A DNA stretch of 64,000 nt from CAYXTW01 sp964452645 (GTDB lineage Bacteria; Zixibacteria; MSB-5A5; GN15; PGXB01): the NCBI GenBank assembly GCA_964452645.1, contig CAYVMO010000008.1:58788-122787 (forward strand), written 5' to 3'. Shown in pieces: positions 42,324 to 51,530 of this stretch (positions are counted from its first letter, which is position 1; each line of letters begins with the position of its first letter). A program made the translations under genes and the position numbers. The notes beneath the pieces were generated by a model, which had not been told where the DNA came from, did no database searches, and saw only the letters and a list, made by a program, of their open reading frames with translations.

Positions 42324-44702
42324 ATGAATAATTTGTTTATGGTATCGGGCAACGGTTTGATGCGATCCAAGAATGTCTTTTTTCTGCTATTGGCAATTCT
42401 GACACTATCCGCTTCCGCATTTGCACAGCATCCGGATAAAACCTATCGCGTCGCCTACTTCGAAGGCGGCCCGTATTTTATCCACAAGTTGATGCTGGCG
42501 GAGGTGAAGGGTTTTTTCGATGAAATGAATAAAGACAGTGTCGAACTTATCTTCGAACCGTACGGCTATTTTTCGGCCGAGTGGGATCGGGATAAATGCC
42601 GGGCGATGGCGAATGATCTGGCCCGGATGAAAAATATCGACATGGTTATTGCCGCCGGGCCCTGGGTAATTCAAGATTTAATCGCGGCCGGATTTAAAAA
42701 AACCATTATAGGTATATATCAGTTCGATCCTGAAGTCACCGGGCTGCTCGACAGTAACCTTATCCCGGTTGTGCCGAATCTTACTGTAAATTATCAGCCG
42801 GACAAACTGTATAACGACATTGCCACTCTCGAAAAGTTATTCCCCTCACGGGATATCGGGGTCCTCTATTTTCCCTCCGGTGATGAATCGCCAGAATTCA
42901 GAGATAAAGTCTATAAGGTGGCGGGTGAATTCGGGGCGGTGGTTCATCTGGAAAGCAAGTTTAGCCCGAAAGGTTTGTACAGTTTTTTCCTGTCTTTGGG
43001 AGCCATAGTAAAAAATATCGATGTGCTGTATATAACCCCTCTGTGGGGTATGGAATTAGAGCAAATGGTACAGCTATATCGGGATGCCAGTCAGGCCCGG
43101 TTGCCGGTATTTACTTCCGAAGGTTTTCTGCAGGTAGGGAAAGGTGCGACGGCGTCAAATAATGTTTATTCCTATCGCTCGCTGGCCAAATTCACCGCCT
43201 ATAAGATCTTGAAAATTGCCGAAGGCGCCATCCCGGCGTCGCTGCCGGTAGCGTTTAATGACATCGAAGAACTTTGCTTGAATCTGGAAGCCGGAAATAA
43301 GCTGGGTATCAGCTTCAGTCGGAATTATGTAAACAATGCCAAAACGCTTGACGCTTTGCGCGGAGATACTATCCTGACATATACATATACTCAGGCGGTG
43401 GACCAGGCCTTTCGGGAGAATTCGGGGCTACTCCTCAAAGGGGATTTGTATGATAGGGCATTAATCGAGATTAAAAAGGCCTACTCGGCATTTTTCCCCA
43501 GCCTGGGCGCCGGCGTGGCGGTGGCCGGTTCCGACAATGTTGAAGATGCATCGCTTTTCAATAGAACTCTCAACCGGAGATTTTATGTCGACGTTGTCCT
43601 CGATCAGCGTCTTTTTTCATATCCCGCCATAAAGGCTATTCAAATTGCAAAAAAAAGACGTGAAATAGAAAAAATTAATCTCCAGCAGGCCCGCCTTGAT
43701 CTTAAACAAACCGTCACCGTTGCCTTCCTCTCCGTGCTGGAAAACTCCGACCGGGTTGCCGCATATCGGCGAATCGTGGACCGTCTGCGGGATTATTGGG
43801 AAATGGCTGTTACCGATTACCGGTTGGGTATAAAAGACAGTATCGATGTTTCCCTTATTGAAGAACAACTGGTTGCCTCCAAAATAAATTTGTACAACGC
43901 CCGGGATGAACTGAGAATTTCCAAAATAATACTGAATGTCATTCTGAATCGTCCCGGCGACGACAATCTTGACCTGGAGATGGACGAGTTTTCTCCCGAG
44001 ACGATGGTTTCATTGGCGAGACGGTTTGAAGAATACGTGTCGGATGCAAAAAAGCAGGGGAGATTCGAACAGTTCCTGGTTGAAACCGGAATCGAAAACT
44101 CGTTCGATATGCAGCGCCAGGAAACTTCGATACGCATCAAGAAAGATTTTATTTCCATCGCTCGAAAAAGATTCGTACCCGAATTGAGTTTAAGAGCGAA
44201 ATATTCGTACAGTAATGAATTCGGCCATGATCCCGGTGACAATGATGACGCCTGGACGATCGGAGGCATCCTGAGTATCCCGATATTTGCCGGTAATAAA
44301 AAATTATATGATGCCAAGATCCTTTCGAGGGAACTTGATGGTATGATGTACAGCAAGGACTCTCTTCGTTTTGCCGGCTGGCGGGATATAATATCCAGAG
44401 CCGATTATTTCGCCACGCGAACTTCGACCCTGCCCATGAATTACTATATTAAAAATCTGTCGTCGAATAATCTGGATTCCGCCTATGCAAAATACAATCG
44501 GGGTGAATATTCCGGTATCGAGCTAATCAGTCTGGCAAAAGATGCCGCCGAAAAGGAGATCACTCTTATTACCGATAAATACCGATTCTTTAACTCGTAT
44601 GCCGACCTGATGTATGCTATCGGAGTCGGTTATCTCCCGCAAAAATCCCCCGAGGCCGAAGATTTTTATAATAATCTTGATGCTTATATGAATAAAAAAT
44701 AA
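42324..44702 (+). CDS. Fusion of ABC substrate-binding-like domain to TolC-like outer-membrane channel
   Basis: A 792-residue exported protein (780 from the alternative ATG at 42360, which opens the signal MRSKNVFFLLLAILTLSASAFA). Residues ~37-330 look like the ABC_sub_bind (LIVBP-like) fold: VAYFEGGPYFIHKLMLAEVKGF, MVIAAGPWVIQDLI, GVLYFPSGDESPEFRDKV, VLYITPLWGMELEQM. From ~355 it becomes a TolC/OEP-type protein with long helices: IAKKRREIEKINLQQARLDLKQT, ENSDRVAAYRRIVDRLRDYWE, and RFVPELSLRAKYSYSNEF barrel strands, and a second OEP repeat ending with LMYAIGVGYLP. Binding domain and channel in one chain is unusual. It may bind a ligand in the periplasm and pass it through the pore; no transport ATPase or RND pump is adjacent. 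Confidence 0.8.
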   Translation: MNNLFMVSGNGLMRSKNVFFLLLAILTLSASAFAQHPDKTYRVAYFEGGPYFIHKLMLAEVKGFFDEMNKDSVELIFEPYGYFSAEWDRDKCRAMANDLARMKNIDMVIAAGPWVIQDLIAAGFKKTIIGIYQFDPEVTGLLDSNLIPVVPNLTVNYQPDKLYNDIATLEKLFPSRDIGVLYFPSGDESPEFRDKVYKVAGEFGAVVHLESKFSPKGLYSFFLSLGAIVKNIDVLYITPLWGMELEQMVQLYRDASQARLPVFTSEGFLQVGKGATASNNVYSYRSLAKFTAYKILKIAEGAIPASLPVAFNDIEELCLNLEAGNKLGISFSRNYVNNAKTLDALRGDTILTYTYTQAVDQAFRENSGLLLKGDLYDRALIEIKKAYSAFFPSLGAGVAVAGSDNVEDASLFNRTLNRRFYVDVVLDQRLFSYPAIKAIQIAKKRREIEKINLQQARLDLKQTVTVAFLSVLENSDRVAAYRRIVDRLRDYWEMAVTDYRLGIKDSIDVSLIEEQLVASKINLYNARDELRISKIILNVILNRPGDDNLDLEMDEFSPETMVSLARRFEEYVSDAKKQGRFEQFLVETGIENSFDMQRQETSIRIKKDFISIARKRFVPELSLRAKYSYSNEFGHDPGDNDDAWTIGGILSIPIFAGNKKLYDAKILSRELDGMMYSKDSLRFAGWRDIISRADYFATRTSTLPMNYYIKNLSSNNLDSAYAKYNRGEYSGIELISLAKDAAEKEITLITDKYRFFNSYADLMYAIGVGYLPQKSPEAEDFYNNLDAYMNKK

Positions 44703-44790
44703 GCGGTGAGTCGGTCCTGATTTCCATACTCCGTTTTATTCCCAAAATTTGGTGATTGGACACGAAGATGGTCGGCTAATGCATAACTTC

Positions 44791-44818
44791 TTGACAGATT
44801 TCAGGTTTTGGTTATATT
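44791..44818 (+). promoter_or_regulatory. Sigma-70-type promoter before the FG-GAP/dockerin gene
   Basis: TTGACA (44791-44796), 16 bases, TATATT (44813-44818). The start codon is 92 bases downstream; a GGGGAGG ribosome site precedes it. Confidence 0.65.
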
Positions 44819-44910
44819 TAATTGGTTGCTATTCATTGGAGCATTTATCCGGCAGCGTTACCGCCAGGATTGCCGATGTGAAGATTCATCTTTGATAGGG
44901 GAGGTATGAA

Positions 44911-47166
44911 GTGAAGAAAGCGATAACTCCGGTCTGTTTTCTTATCAGCTTATTTTTGAATGTGACCGCCTCAGCCCAGGTGCCGTTAGGAACCTCGGTT
45001 TTCTGGCAGACTTCCGAGTCGGATGTATATTCCACCGGCATGGTCTGGGATGACTGCAATAAGGACGGTTATATTGATGTTTATTATTCCAACGGCAATG
45101 ACATCGTCCGCGCTCAGAATTTCGTCTATCTCTCCCGATATAGCGCCCTTCCATACGGCGCCGCCTGGTATTCCTCGGATAATAATTATTCCGGCCATTG
45201 TGCCGTCGGTGATATCGATGATAATGGCTATCCCGATTTTATCGTCTCGAATTATATCGGTCCCGGAGGTTTTAATACGAAAACGCGCTCGAATATGTAT
45301 CTGAATATTAACGGTTATCTTCATTATACACCCGATTGGTACACCGCCGACAGTATCTACACTTTTTCGTGTGCGCTGGGTGATGTTGACGGTGACGGCG
45401 ACCTCGATTTAGCTTTTGCCACCGGCGAGGGATACTACAATCGCCCCGAACGCGATCGCATTCATTACAATATCGATGGTGTTCTTCAAAGCCTTCCGGG
45501 CTGGGAATCGGATGACAGCACCATGGCGATGGATATCACTTGGGGCGATGTGGACAATGATGGCGACCTCGATCTGGCGCTTTGCTATAACGAACTGGGC
45601 GCCGCCATTTACTACAATTATTCAGGGACGCTCGAGACAGCACCTTCGTGGACGACGGCTTCGACCGATCCGGCCAATACCATCGTTCTCGGCGATGTAG
45701 ATAATGACGGCTGGCTGGATGTTATTGTGGCTTTCAATAATCAAACCGGCGGCACCGGCCACTATGAAGTATTTTACAATGACGGCACTGGAAATTTTGA
45801 AACTGTTTCCTCGTGGCAATCGGCCACCGGCGGTTATGGTTCGGCTCTGGCGTTGTATGATTATGATAATGACGGCGATGATGATCTCGCGGCCGGGCGA
45901 TGGTGGAGCGGGCCGTACGTCTATGAAAATATAGGTGGCACTTTCACCCCGAATCCTGTCTGGCAAGCCGGTGTAGCTACGGTCGTCGAAGAGCTGGCCT
46001 GGGTCGATGTCGACGGTGACGGCGTCGAATCGATGGCCGATACGTTCTACACGAGCGGCAATCTCAAATTGTTTTATACGAAACATCATCCTCTGTTTTC
46101 TCTCGATTCGGTACTCGTCGATGGTTCCTTACTGAATGATAGCGAGTATTGCTATGATTTAATCGCCGGTTGGGTATCGCTGGGACAGGCCCCTGATGAC
46201 AGCGCCGTTATATATTATAAATATTCATTTATGAATGACCTGGCTTCTTCCAACTGGGATGTATCGAACCGGGTTTACAAGAACACTAATAAACCGTATG
46301 TCGATATCTACGCCGACACGACTTTAGGCTGGGCGCCGCTGACGGTGCAGTTCAGCGACAGCTCTATCGGCGCCTCCGATTGGATGTGGAACTTCGGCGG
46401 CGGTGACACTTCCATTCTTCAAAATCCGATACATACTTATGCTACCGGTGGTGCTTTCGATGTTACTCTTCAAAATTTACTGCCCGACGGCCCGCACAAC
46501 CGAACGGCCCTGAATATGATAATAATTCTGGCCGATACGCTCTATTTTCCAAAAATCGAGTATGCCCCCGGCGACACGGTTAAAGTACCGATTTACCTGA
46601 AAAACTGCCATCCGATGCAGACTTTTAAACTGCCCATTATATATGACGGTCCTCTGCAACTGGGTTATCTTGGTTTTGATACCGACTCCTGCCGCACCGA
46701 CTATTTCGAACGGGTCGATTTGATCGGTATCAGTCCGTTGGAACGAAAACTTGTTTTTCAGTTTACGCCCAGCATTTCGGAATATCATCTGCCCCTGGAG
46801 CCGGGTTATGGTCGTATCCTCAATATTTACTTTATCCACCAATCGGGCAGCGGTTTAAATATTCTCGATACGACGACGATCTCGACTCATCATTATAACT
46901 ATAATGCCGGCTATCTGGAGTACCAGCCGTACGTCGTTACCGGTTATATTTCCGATACGCTTGTTACTCGCGGCGAAGTTAATGGTGACGGAGTGATAAA
47001 TATTTTCGATATTACTTTTTTAATTGACTATCTCTATCTTGGCGGCCCGACGCCGAATTTTTATGCCGCTGATGTCAATGCTGACGGTGATATAAATCTA
47101 TTCGATATTGTGTACTTAATAAAGTTCTTATATTTGGAGGGACCGCCGCCCCCGCCGAAATTTTAA
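44911..47166 (+). CDS. Secreted FG-GAP/VCBS-repeat protein with PKD and dockerin modules
   Basis: A 751-residue secreted protein with signal peptide ~1-22. Residues ~45-390 hold several FG-GAP/VCBS calcium repeats, each with a DxDxDGDxDL core (GDVDGDGDLDLAF, GDVDNDGDLDLAL, DYDNDGDDDLAAG), forming a beta-propeller-like lectin/integrin fold. A PKD-type domain follows (PLTVQFSDSSIGASDWMWNFG). Then a cohesin-like beta domain (~545-680). The end is a type I dockerin with two DxNxDGxxNxxD calcium loops (GEVNGDGVINIFDITFLI and ADVNADGDINLFDIVYLI) and a proline-rich tail. In FCB bacteria dockerins occur without scaffoldins. It is probably a surface binding protein; its partner is unknown. Confidence 0.88.
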   Translation: MKKAITPVCFLISLFLNVTASAQVPLGTSVFWQTSESDVYSTGMVWDDCNKDGYIDVYYSNGNDIVRAQNFVYLSRYSALPYGAAWYSSDNNYSGHCAVGDIDDNGYPDFIVSNYIGPGGFNTKTRSNMYLNINGYLHYTPDWYTADSIYTFSCALGDVDGDGDLDLAFATGEGYYNRPERDRIHYNIDGVLQSLPGWESDDSTMAMDITWGDVDNDGDLDLALCYNELGAAIYYNYSGTLETAPSWTTASTDPANTIVLGDVDNDGWLDVIVAFNNQTGGTGHYEVFYNDGTGNFETVSSWQSATGGYGSALALYDYDNDGDDDLAAGRWWSGPYVYENIGGTFTPNPVWQAGVATVVEELAWVDVDGDGVESMADTFYTSGNLKLFYTKHHPLFSLDSVLVDGSLLNDSEYCYDLIAGWVSLGQAPDDSAVIYYKYSFMNDLASSNWDVSNRVYKNTNKPYVDIYADTTLGWAPLTVQFSDSSIGASDWMWNFGGGDTSILQNPIHTYATGGAFDVTLQNLLPDGPHNRTALNMIIILADTLYFPKIEYAPGDTVKVPIYLKNCHPMQTFKLPIIYDGPLQLGYLGFDTDSCRTDYFERVDLIGISPLERKLVFQFTPSISEYHLPLEPGYGRILNIYFIHQSGSGLNILDTTTISTHHYNYNAGYLEYQPYVVTGYISDTLVTRGEVNGDGVINIFDITFLIDYLYLGGPTPNFYAADVNADGDINLFDIVYLIKFLYLEGPPPPPKF

Positions 47167-47933
47167 TTCTGAAACGGGAAGAAAAGCGCGGAAAAATCCT
47201 GAAAAAAGTGGGCGATGATGCAGGGCCAGATTGAGCCGGTTTTGACATAAAGAATACCGAACATTATTCCATAGATGGAAATCAATATAAACCCGCCGGC
47301 TCCCTGATACGTATGCCCCATACCGAATGCCAGCGAGGAAATTAAAATGGGGAATACCCAGCCTTTTATCCTGCTGAATAATTTCAATCGTGTGATCAGA
47401 TAACCCCTGAAAGCAGTCTCTTCACAAATACCGGCCGTTAACGATAAAAAGACCCAGATAATTCGCTCCGTTCCGCTCTTCGGTAAAATCAATTCGATTT
47501 CGCCGGGAATCGCCAGATTGACTTTCCCGAGCAACAGCGAAATTAAACTCAATATCAGATTGGAAACCAGAAGAAAAGCAAACGCCCAGAAAATATCAAG
47601 CAGCCGAATCCTTTTAAAGCCCAGACCGCGCAGTCCCGTGTTTTCGTACCGAGTGGTTAGAAAGACCAGCAGAAAAATAAGCCAGTGGGTGACCATTGTC
47701 GGAAGATAAATAAATGCAATCGGTGAATCGGCCAGAAGCTCCAGCGCTTTTTTGGGATCACCGACTAAAGACATCGATAGTAACGGGAAAACCAGCAGCA
47801 GAAAAGCCAGGGTAAAATAAGAGAGCTTTTTTTTACTGAATTTTTCGTTGGGGAATCTGGATCCACCGTCCGGAGGTTCGATGCCCGGGGTCGAAATCGG
47901 ATATCTTTCGAAATTATTTTCGTCGAAACTCAA
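47163..47933 (-). CDS. CPBP-family intramembrane metalloprotease
   Basis: A 256-residue protease of the CPBP (type II CAAX-like) family. Catalytic residues: Glu171-Glu172 and Arg176 in EETAFR, His207 in FGMGHTYQG, and His242-x3-Asp246 in AHFFQD. The ~35-residue N-terminus is soluble and rich in Asn/Pro. It converges with the dockerin gene (stop codons overlap) and is coupled by ATGA overlap to the small upstream LiaI-like gene, so the pair is cotranscribed. Substrate unknown. Confidence 0.88.
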   Translation of the reverse strand: MSFDENNFERYPISTPGIEPPDGGSRFPNEKFSKKKLSYFTLAFLLLVFPLLSMSLVGDPKKALELLADSPIAFIYLPTMVTHWLIFLLVFLTTRYENTGLRGLGFKRIRLLDIFWAFAFLLVSNLILSLISLLLGKVNLAIPGEIELILPKSGTERIIWVFLSLTAGICEETAFRGYLITRLKLFSRIKGWVFPILISSLAFGMGHTYQGAGGFILISIYGIMFGILYVKTGSIWPCIIAHFFQDFSALFFPFQN

Positions 47934-48145
47934 TTTATATTTGTCTCGTCACTCTTTTTTTTCTTGCCGAAACCGCCGATCATAAGCGCAATACCGACCA
48001 CAATTATAATTATCGGCCAGCTTTTGCCCATATGAGGTAAAATGTCGAGATTTATCAGCAAAAATAAAAGCCCGATACCGATCATGATACTCCCGCCAAT
48101 CTTCAGGCCGGAGCGATCATCCTGTTTTTTCTTCTCTTCGTTCAT
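47930..48145 (-). CDS. Small two-helix membrane protein, LiaI/DUF5668-like
   Basis: 71 residues from ATG 48145, chosen because GGAGG lies six bases before it. Charged N-terminus (NEEKKKQDDRSG), two hydrophobic helices (IMIGIGLLFLLINLDIL and WPIIIIVVGIALMIGGF) and a Lys-rich end, as in LiaI-LiaF-TM/DUF5668 proteins of envelope-stress systems. Coupled to the CPBP protease by a 4-base overlap. Function inferred from type only. Confidence 0.65.
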   Translation of the reverse strand: MNEEKKKQDDRSGLKIGGSIMIGIGLLFLLINLDILPHMGKSWPIIIIVVGIALMIGGFGKKKKSDETNIN

Positions 48146-48220
48146 ATATCCTCCACGTTTATATTTACTATATATTTTTGCTTGATCACCTTTTTCCAAA
48201 CGCCATATCCTCGGTTCAAA

Positions 48221-48248
48221 TTGACTTTATACCTATTTATGATAAATT
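48221..48248 (+). promoter_or_regulatory. Sigma-70-type promoter for the radical SAM gene
   Basis: TTGACT (48221-48226), 16 bases, TAAATT (48243-48248); the start codon lies 44 bases downstream. Confidence 0.5.
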
Positions 48249-48292
48249 AGACAAAAAGTTGTGTTTATAAAAGAAAAATATAGAGAACGGCC

Positions 48293-49063
48293 ATGACCAG
48301 ACATCTGTTACAGCTTCAGGAAGGCATTATTTACGGTCCAATCAATTCGCGAAGACTGGGCTCGTCGCTCGGACTCAATATTCTCCCGACTGCATACAAA
48401 GCCTGCCCGTTCAATTGCGCCTATTGCCAGTACGGCTTCACGCCTTCACATGGCTTTATTACCGAATCGGATGGCCGCGATTTGCCCACCATTCCTGAAA
48501 TCGAGAAAGCCTTATGGGATGCTCTCGATGAGTACCCCTCGGTATCATACATAACATTCTCCGGCAACGGTGAACCGACTCTGCATCCCGATTTCGGCAA
48601 AATAATCGATTCCGTTAAAGAGATACGCGATGGCGCCGCGCCGCAAGCTAAGGTGGCGATTCTTTCCAATTCCGCTTTAATTCATAAATCCGATATTCGC
48701 GACGCTTTAGGTAAACTCGATACTCGCTTTATGAAACTCGATGCCGGTGATGAAAAGACATTCCGGCGTTTCAACCGTCCTCATAAATCGCTGGATTTTA
48801 ATTCCATCATCGACGGCTTGAAAAAATTGGATAATATCTACATCCAGGCCCTTTTTGCCGGCGGCGAACATGGCAACTATAATGAAAAAGCCATCGATAG
48901 CTGGATAGATAAAATCGGCGAGATAAAACCGATAGCATGTCATATCTATTCTCTCGACCGCCCCACCGCCGACGGCCGCTTGACTCTTATTAGCCGCGCC
49001 GACCTGATAAAGATTAAAGAACTAACTGAAAAGCAAGTCAATAGCCCGGTTCAGGTCTTTTAA
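48293..49063 (+). CDS. Radical SAM protein, wyosine-synthetase-like (COG0731 type)
   Basis: A 256-residue radical SAM enzyme. The [4Fe-4S] ligands are Cys38, Cys42 and Cys45 in ACPFNCAYCQYG. The SAM-contact motif SGNGEPTLHPDFG follows near residue 88. The opening YGPINSRRLGSSLGLNILP is characteristic of the COG0731 group, which includes archaeal TYW1-like enzymes, but bacterial members do not make wyosine and their reaction is unsettled. The length is complete. It lies between the LiaI/CPBP pair and a dockerin gene. Confidence 0.85.
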   Translation: MTRHLLQLQEGIIYGPINSRRLGSSLGLNILPTAYKACPFNCAYCQYGFTPSHGFITESDGRDLPTIPEIEKALWDALDEYPSVSYITFSGNGEPTLHPDFGKIIDSVKEIRDGAAPQAKVAILSNSALIHKSDIRDALGKLDTRFMKLDAGDEKTFRRFNRPHKSLDFNSIIDGLKKLDNIYIQALFAGGEHGNYNEKAIDSWIDKIGEIKPIACHIYSLDRPTADGRLTLISRADLIKIKELTEKQVNSPVQVF

Positions 49064-49163
49064 ATCAGGATTTTACGGTCGTTTTTAACCATTTACGCTT
49101 GACAAACACTCCGATTCGCTTAAATTATTATTGTAAGCCGTTATTTTGGTCTATGATTTTATT

Positions 49164-50798
49164 ATGCGTCCCATAGTGTCAAATTGCAGGGAATGGTCGT
49201 CAAAGATCATTATCCTTCTGATTGCTATTGGTAACATTACCCTGTATACCTGTGATAAAGATAAAGTCACAAATAATATTTATAACGGGCCGCCGCAGGT
49301 TATTTTTTATGATACCATCAATGCTTCTCCCGGCTGGACAATTGGCGATACCATTGATTACGCGGATTCTATTGCGGATATTCAATATCCACTTTATAAG
49401 ATTATTAGCTTCGATGGGCCGACCGATTTCGGCAATGGCTTGAAGCTTGACACTTCGACCGGAGAGTGGTCCTGGGATATCGGATCGGATAAGGATTATT
49501 CGGGCAGTTACAATCTTCTTATTTCCATTTATGATTGGGCCGATTTATGCGATACCCGTGGTTCTTCGAGCGCCGGCACCTTTTACACCGCATATTATAA
49601 TATCATTGTATCAGGAACAGGAGTAAGTATTAATTTAATACATGACCAACTTCAAGGTCATCAGGCCGAAATATCGATCTCTTTGAATTCATCTTTCAAT
49701 CCGAATTCGCAAAGTAATTGTTATTTGGATTATTTTAGATTCATGATCGGATATGATGGTTCGGCCTTAACAGACCTGTCCGTTAAACCAAGTGATCTTA
49801 TCGATAAACATGTTTTTGAGTACTTCATTTATGATGTTGGTCATTTTGCTGGCTGCGGCAATAATTGTCCGCCAATGATGGCCCTGATTGAAGGCGTGAG
49901 AGATATTGAAAACGGAGCTACCAATCCGCACCATGTTAATGGTCCGGGTGAGTTGGTAAAGATTACATTTTTGGTTAGTAATGATTATAATTTTGCCGGA
50001 GATTTTGTACCTATTCAATTTTTTTGGCTGGGCTGTGGCGATAATGTAATCTGCTGTGAGTCAGATGATTACGTATATGGGGCCAAAGACGTTTGTGATC
50101 ATAATGGTGCAATTCTATCCGACCCTTCCGAAATATACGGCTACAGTGGCCCGGTGGATTCCTGTTATGACACTACGTTAGAAAGCAATCAGTTGCCTTA
50201 TCCTACGAAAATCCCGGCCCTGAATTTCCGTAATGGCGGCATCGCCATCATTCCTATTCCGTCTATTGATGACGGCTGTGACATTAATTTGAATGGCATA
50301 ATAAATGATATAGCCGATGCGGTGATATTTGCCAATTATTTCATTTATGGGCCTTCGGTTTTTACCATCGACTATGATCGCCAGGTAGCATGTACGGACG
50401 TTAATCACGATGGTGTCCCTTTAACCGTAACCGACTTCGTTTATCTGGTTCGAATCCTTGTCGGTGATGCTCTACCAATGCCGCGTCCGAATCCGTGTGC
50501 CTTAGCGAGTTTTTCGATTCAAGGCAGTACAGTCAAAGTTGCAACCAATGTCGATCTTGGCGCCGTCTTTTTGATTTTCGATGGCAGAATCACACCGGAA
50601 TTGGCTGAGGACGTTGGACATATGGATATGGGTTATTATCAAACCGGTAATACGACGAGAGTTTTCATTTATTCTCTGGAGCAAAACGATTTTATTTCAT
50701 CCGGGGAATTATTATATTTTGTCGGTGATGCTTCGCTCGATTCGGTCGAGACTGCCGAATACCGCGGCACCGTGATGAATACAATTATCGGTAACTGA
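49164..50798 (+). CDS. Exported dockerin-type protein
   Basis: A 544-residue exported protein; ATG 49164 begins the hydrophobic signal (KIIILLIAIGNITLYTC), where Cys could be lipidated, though Thr at -1 is atypical. The middle is beta-rich with many Cys (e.g. GCGDNVICCES), probably disulfide-bonded. Near residue ~375-430 is a dockerin-like pair of calcium loops (GCDINLNGIINDIADAVIFA and TDVNHDGVPLTVTDFVYLV), followed by a C-terminal cohesin-like beta domain. A weak promoter TTGACA (49099) lies upstream. Function unknown; it resembles the other dockerin protein in this window in design only. Confidence 0.75.
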   Translation: MRPIVSNCREWSSKIIILLIAIGNITLYTCDKDKVTNNIYNGPPQVIFYDTINASPGWTIGDTIDYADSIADIQYPLYKIISFDGPTDFGNGLKLDTSTGEWSWDIGSDKDYSGSYNLLISIYDWADLCDTRGSSSAGTFYTAYYNIIVSGTGVSINLIHDQLQGHQAEISISLNSSFNPNSQSNCYLDYFRFMIGYDGSALTDLSVKPSDLIDKHVFEYFIYDVGHFAGCGNNCPPMMALIEGVRDIENGATNPHHVNGPGELVKITFLVSNDYNFAGDFVPIQFFWLGCGDNVICCESDDYVYGAKDVCDHNGAILSDPSEIYGYSGPVDSCYDTTLESNQLPYPTKIPALNFRNGGIAIIPIPSIDDGCDINLNGIINDIADAVIFANYFIYGPSVFTIDYDRQVACTDVNHDGVPLTVTDFVYLVRILVGDALPMPRPNPCALASFSIQGSTVKVATNVDLGAVFLIFDGRITPELAEDVGHMDMGYYQTGNTTRVFIYSLEQNDFISSGELLYFVGDASLDSVETAEYRGTVMNTIIGN

Positions 50799-50804
50799 TT
50801 CAAT

Positions 50805-51275
50805 CTATTGCGGTGTAATCTCATGTAGCGTTATCGTTTTTTCGGTAAACTTACTCGGAAGAATTTCGATAACATTCATGGCATTTATCGGGACATCGAA
50901 CTTCATCGATCCACTTGCAGTCCCTATTAATTCAACCGTCACAAGACTCGTTTTTGAAATTGCAAGAAAATAAGTTCCCGGAGCATAATTAATTTCAAAA
51001 CAGCCCAAAGAATCGGTTATAGCCGAATCCAGTATATCGTTTCTGCCTAAATCGCCCTTATGATAATTCAATAAATAAATTTTGGCTCCGGGTAATGGGG
51101 ATGGAGGCGGGTCCGGCTCGTGCGGCAATAGGCTGGCATCGTTATGCCTTTGAAACAGAACCGTACCATGGATACCTTGTTTTTGTCCGGATTCGCTATT
51201 TTTGCCTGGCATAATACAATCGGTGATGAACGCCGCCGTAGCTATTATTAATGTGAGAATAATTTTCACATTCAC
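50805..51275 (-). CDS. Small exported protein with carboxypeptidase-regulatory-like fold
   Basis: A ~156-residue exported protein from GTG 51275, with AAGGAG ten bases before it; signal NVKIILTLIIATAAFI. After a Pro-rich segment (HEPDPPPSPLPGAKIYLLNY) comes a CarboxypepD_reg-like beta domain (DSLGCFEINYAPGTYFLAISK). Such domains are common in surface and secreted proteins. It converges with the preceding dockerin gene. Role unknown. Confidence 0.6.
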   Translation of the reverse strand: MNVKIILTLIIATAAFITDCIMPGKNSESGQKQGIHGTVLFQRHNDASLLPHEPDPPPSPLPGAKIYLLNYHKGDLGRNDILDSAITDSLGCFEINYAPGTYFLAISKTSLVTVELIGTASGSMKFDVPINAMNVIEILPSKFTEKTITLHEITPQ

Positions 51276-51425
51276 TATTGTAAAGCTCCTTACCAATATT
51301 TTAGTTTATTTATTGCCAATACAACCAAAAATCGCTTTTCTTCCAACCTTTAAGAATAAATTTTGATTTCCTTAAACTGCAATCCGAAACCAACTTATTA
51401 ATTGCTATTTTATTTAATGTGACTC

Positions 51426-51475
51426 ATGTGATACTGTGTCACGATGTATCACATAAAATTACATGACCCCCATGT
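51426..51475. promoter_or_regulatory. Palindrome cluster upstream of the sigma4-like/RHH genes (candidate operator)
   Basis: ATGTGATAC (51426-51434) and GTATCACAT (51446-51454) form a perfect 9-base inverted repeat with an 11-base spacer, and ACATG (51461-51465) and CATGT (51471-51475) form a second one. They lie 56-105 bases before the ATG at 51531. Palindromes of this kind fit autoregulation by the RHH protein of the same unit. Confidence 0.5.
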
Positions 51476-51530
51476 GGTAGACATTTATCCATCCCGATCC
51501 TTTTTTAATATCAAAAACAAAAGGAGCGAG

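Noticed and set aside
42324..44702. Sequencing frameshift joining two genes into the SBP-TolC fusion
   Set aside because: A single uninterrupted frame with one signal peptide and no internal start or ribosome site at the domain border.
50445..50465. GGTTCGAATCC resembling a tRNA T-loop
   Set aside because: It lies in a coding region and no tRNA cloverleaf arms surround it.
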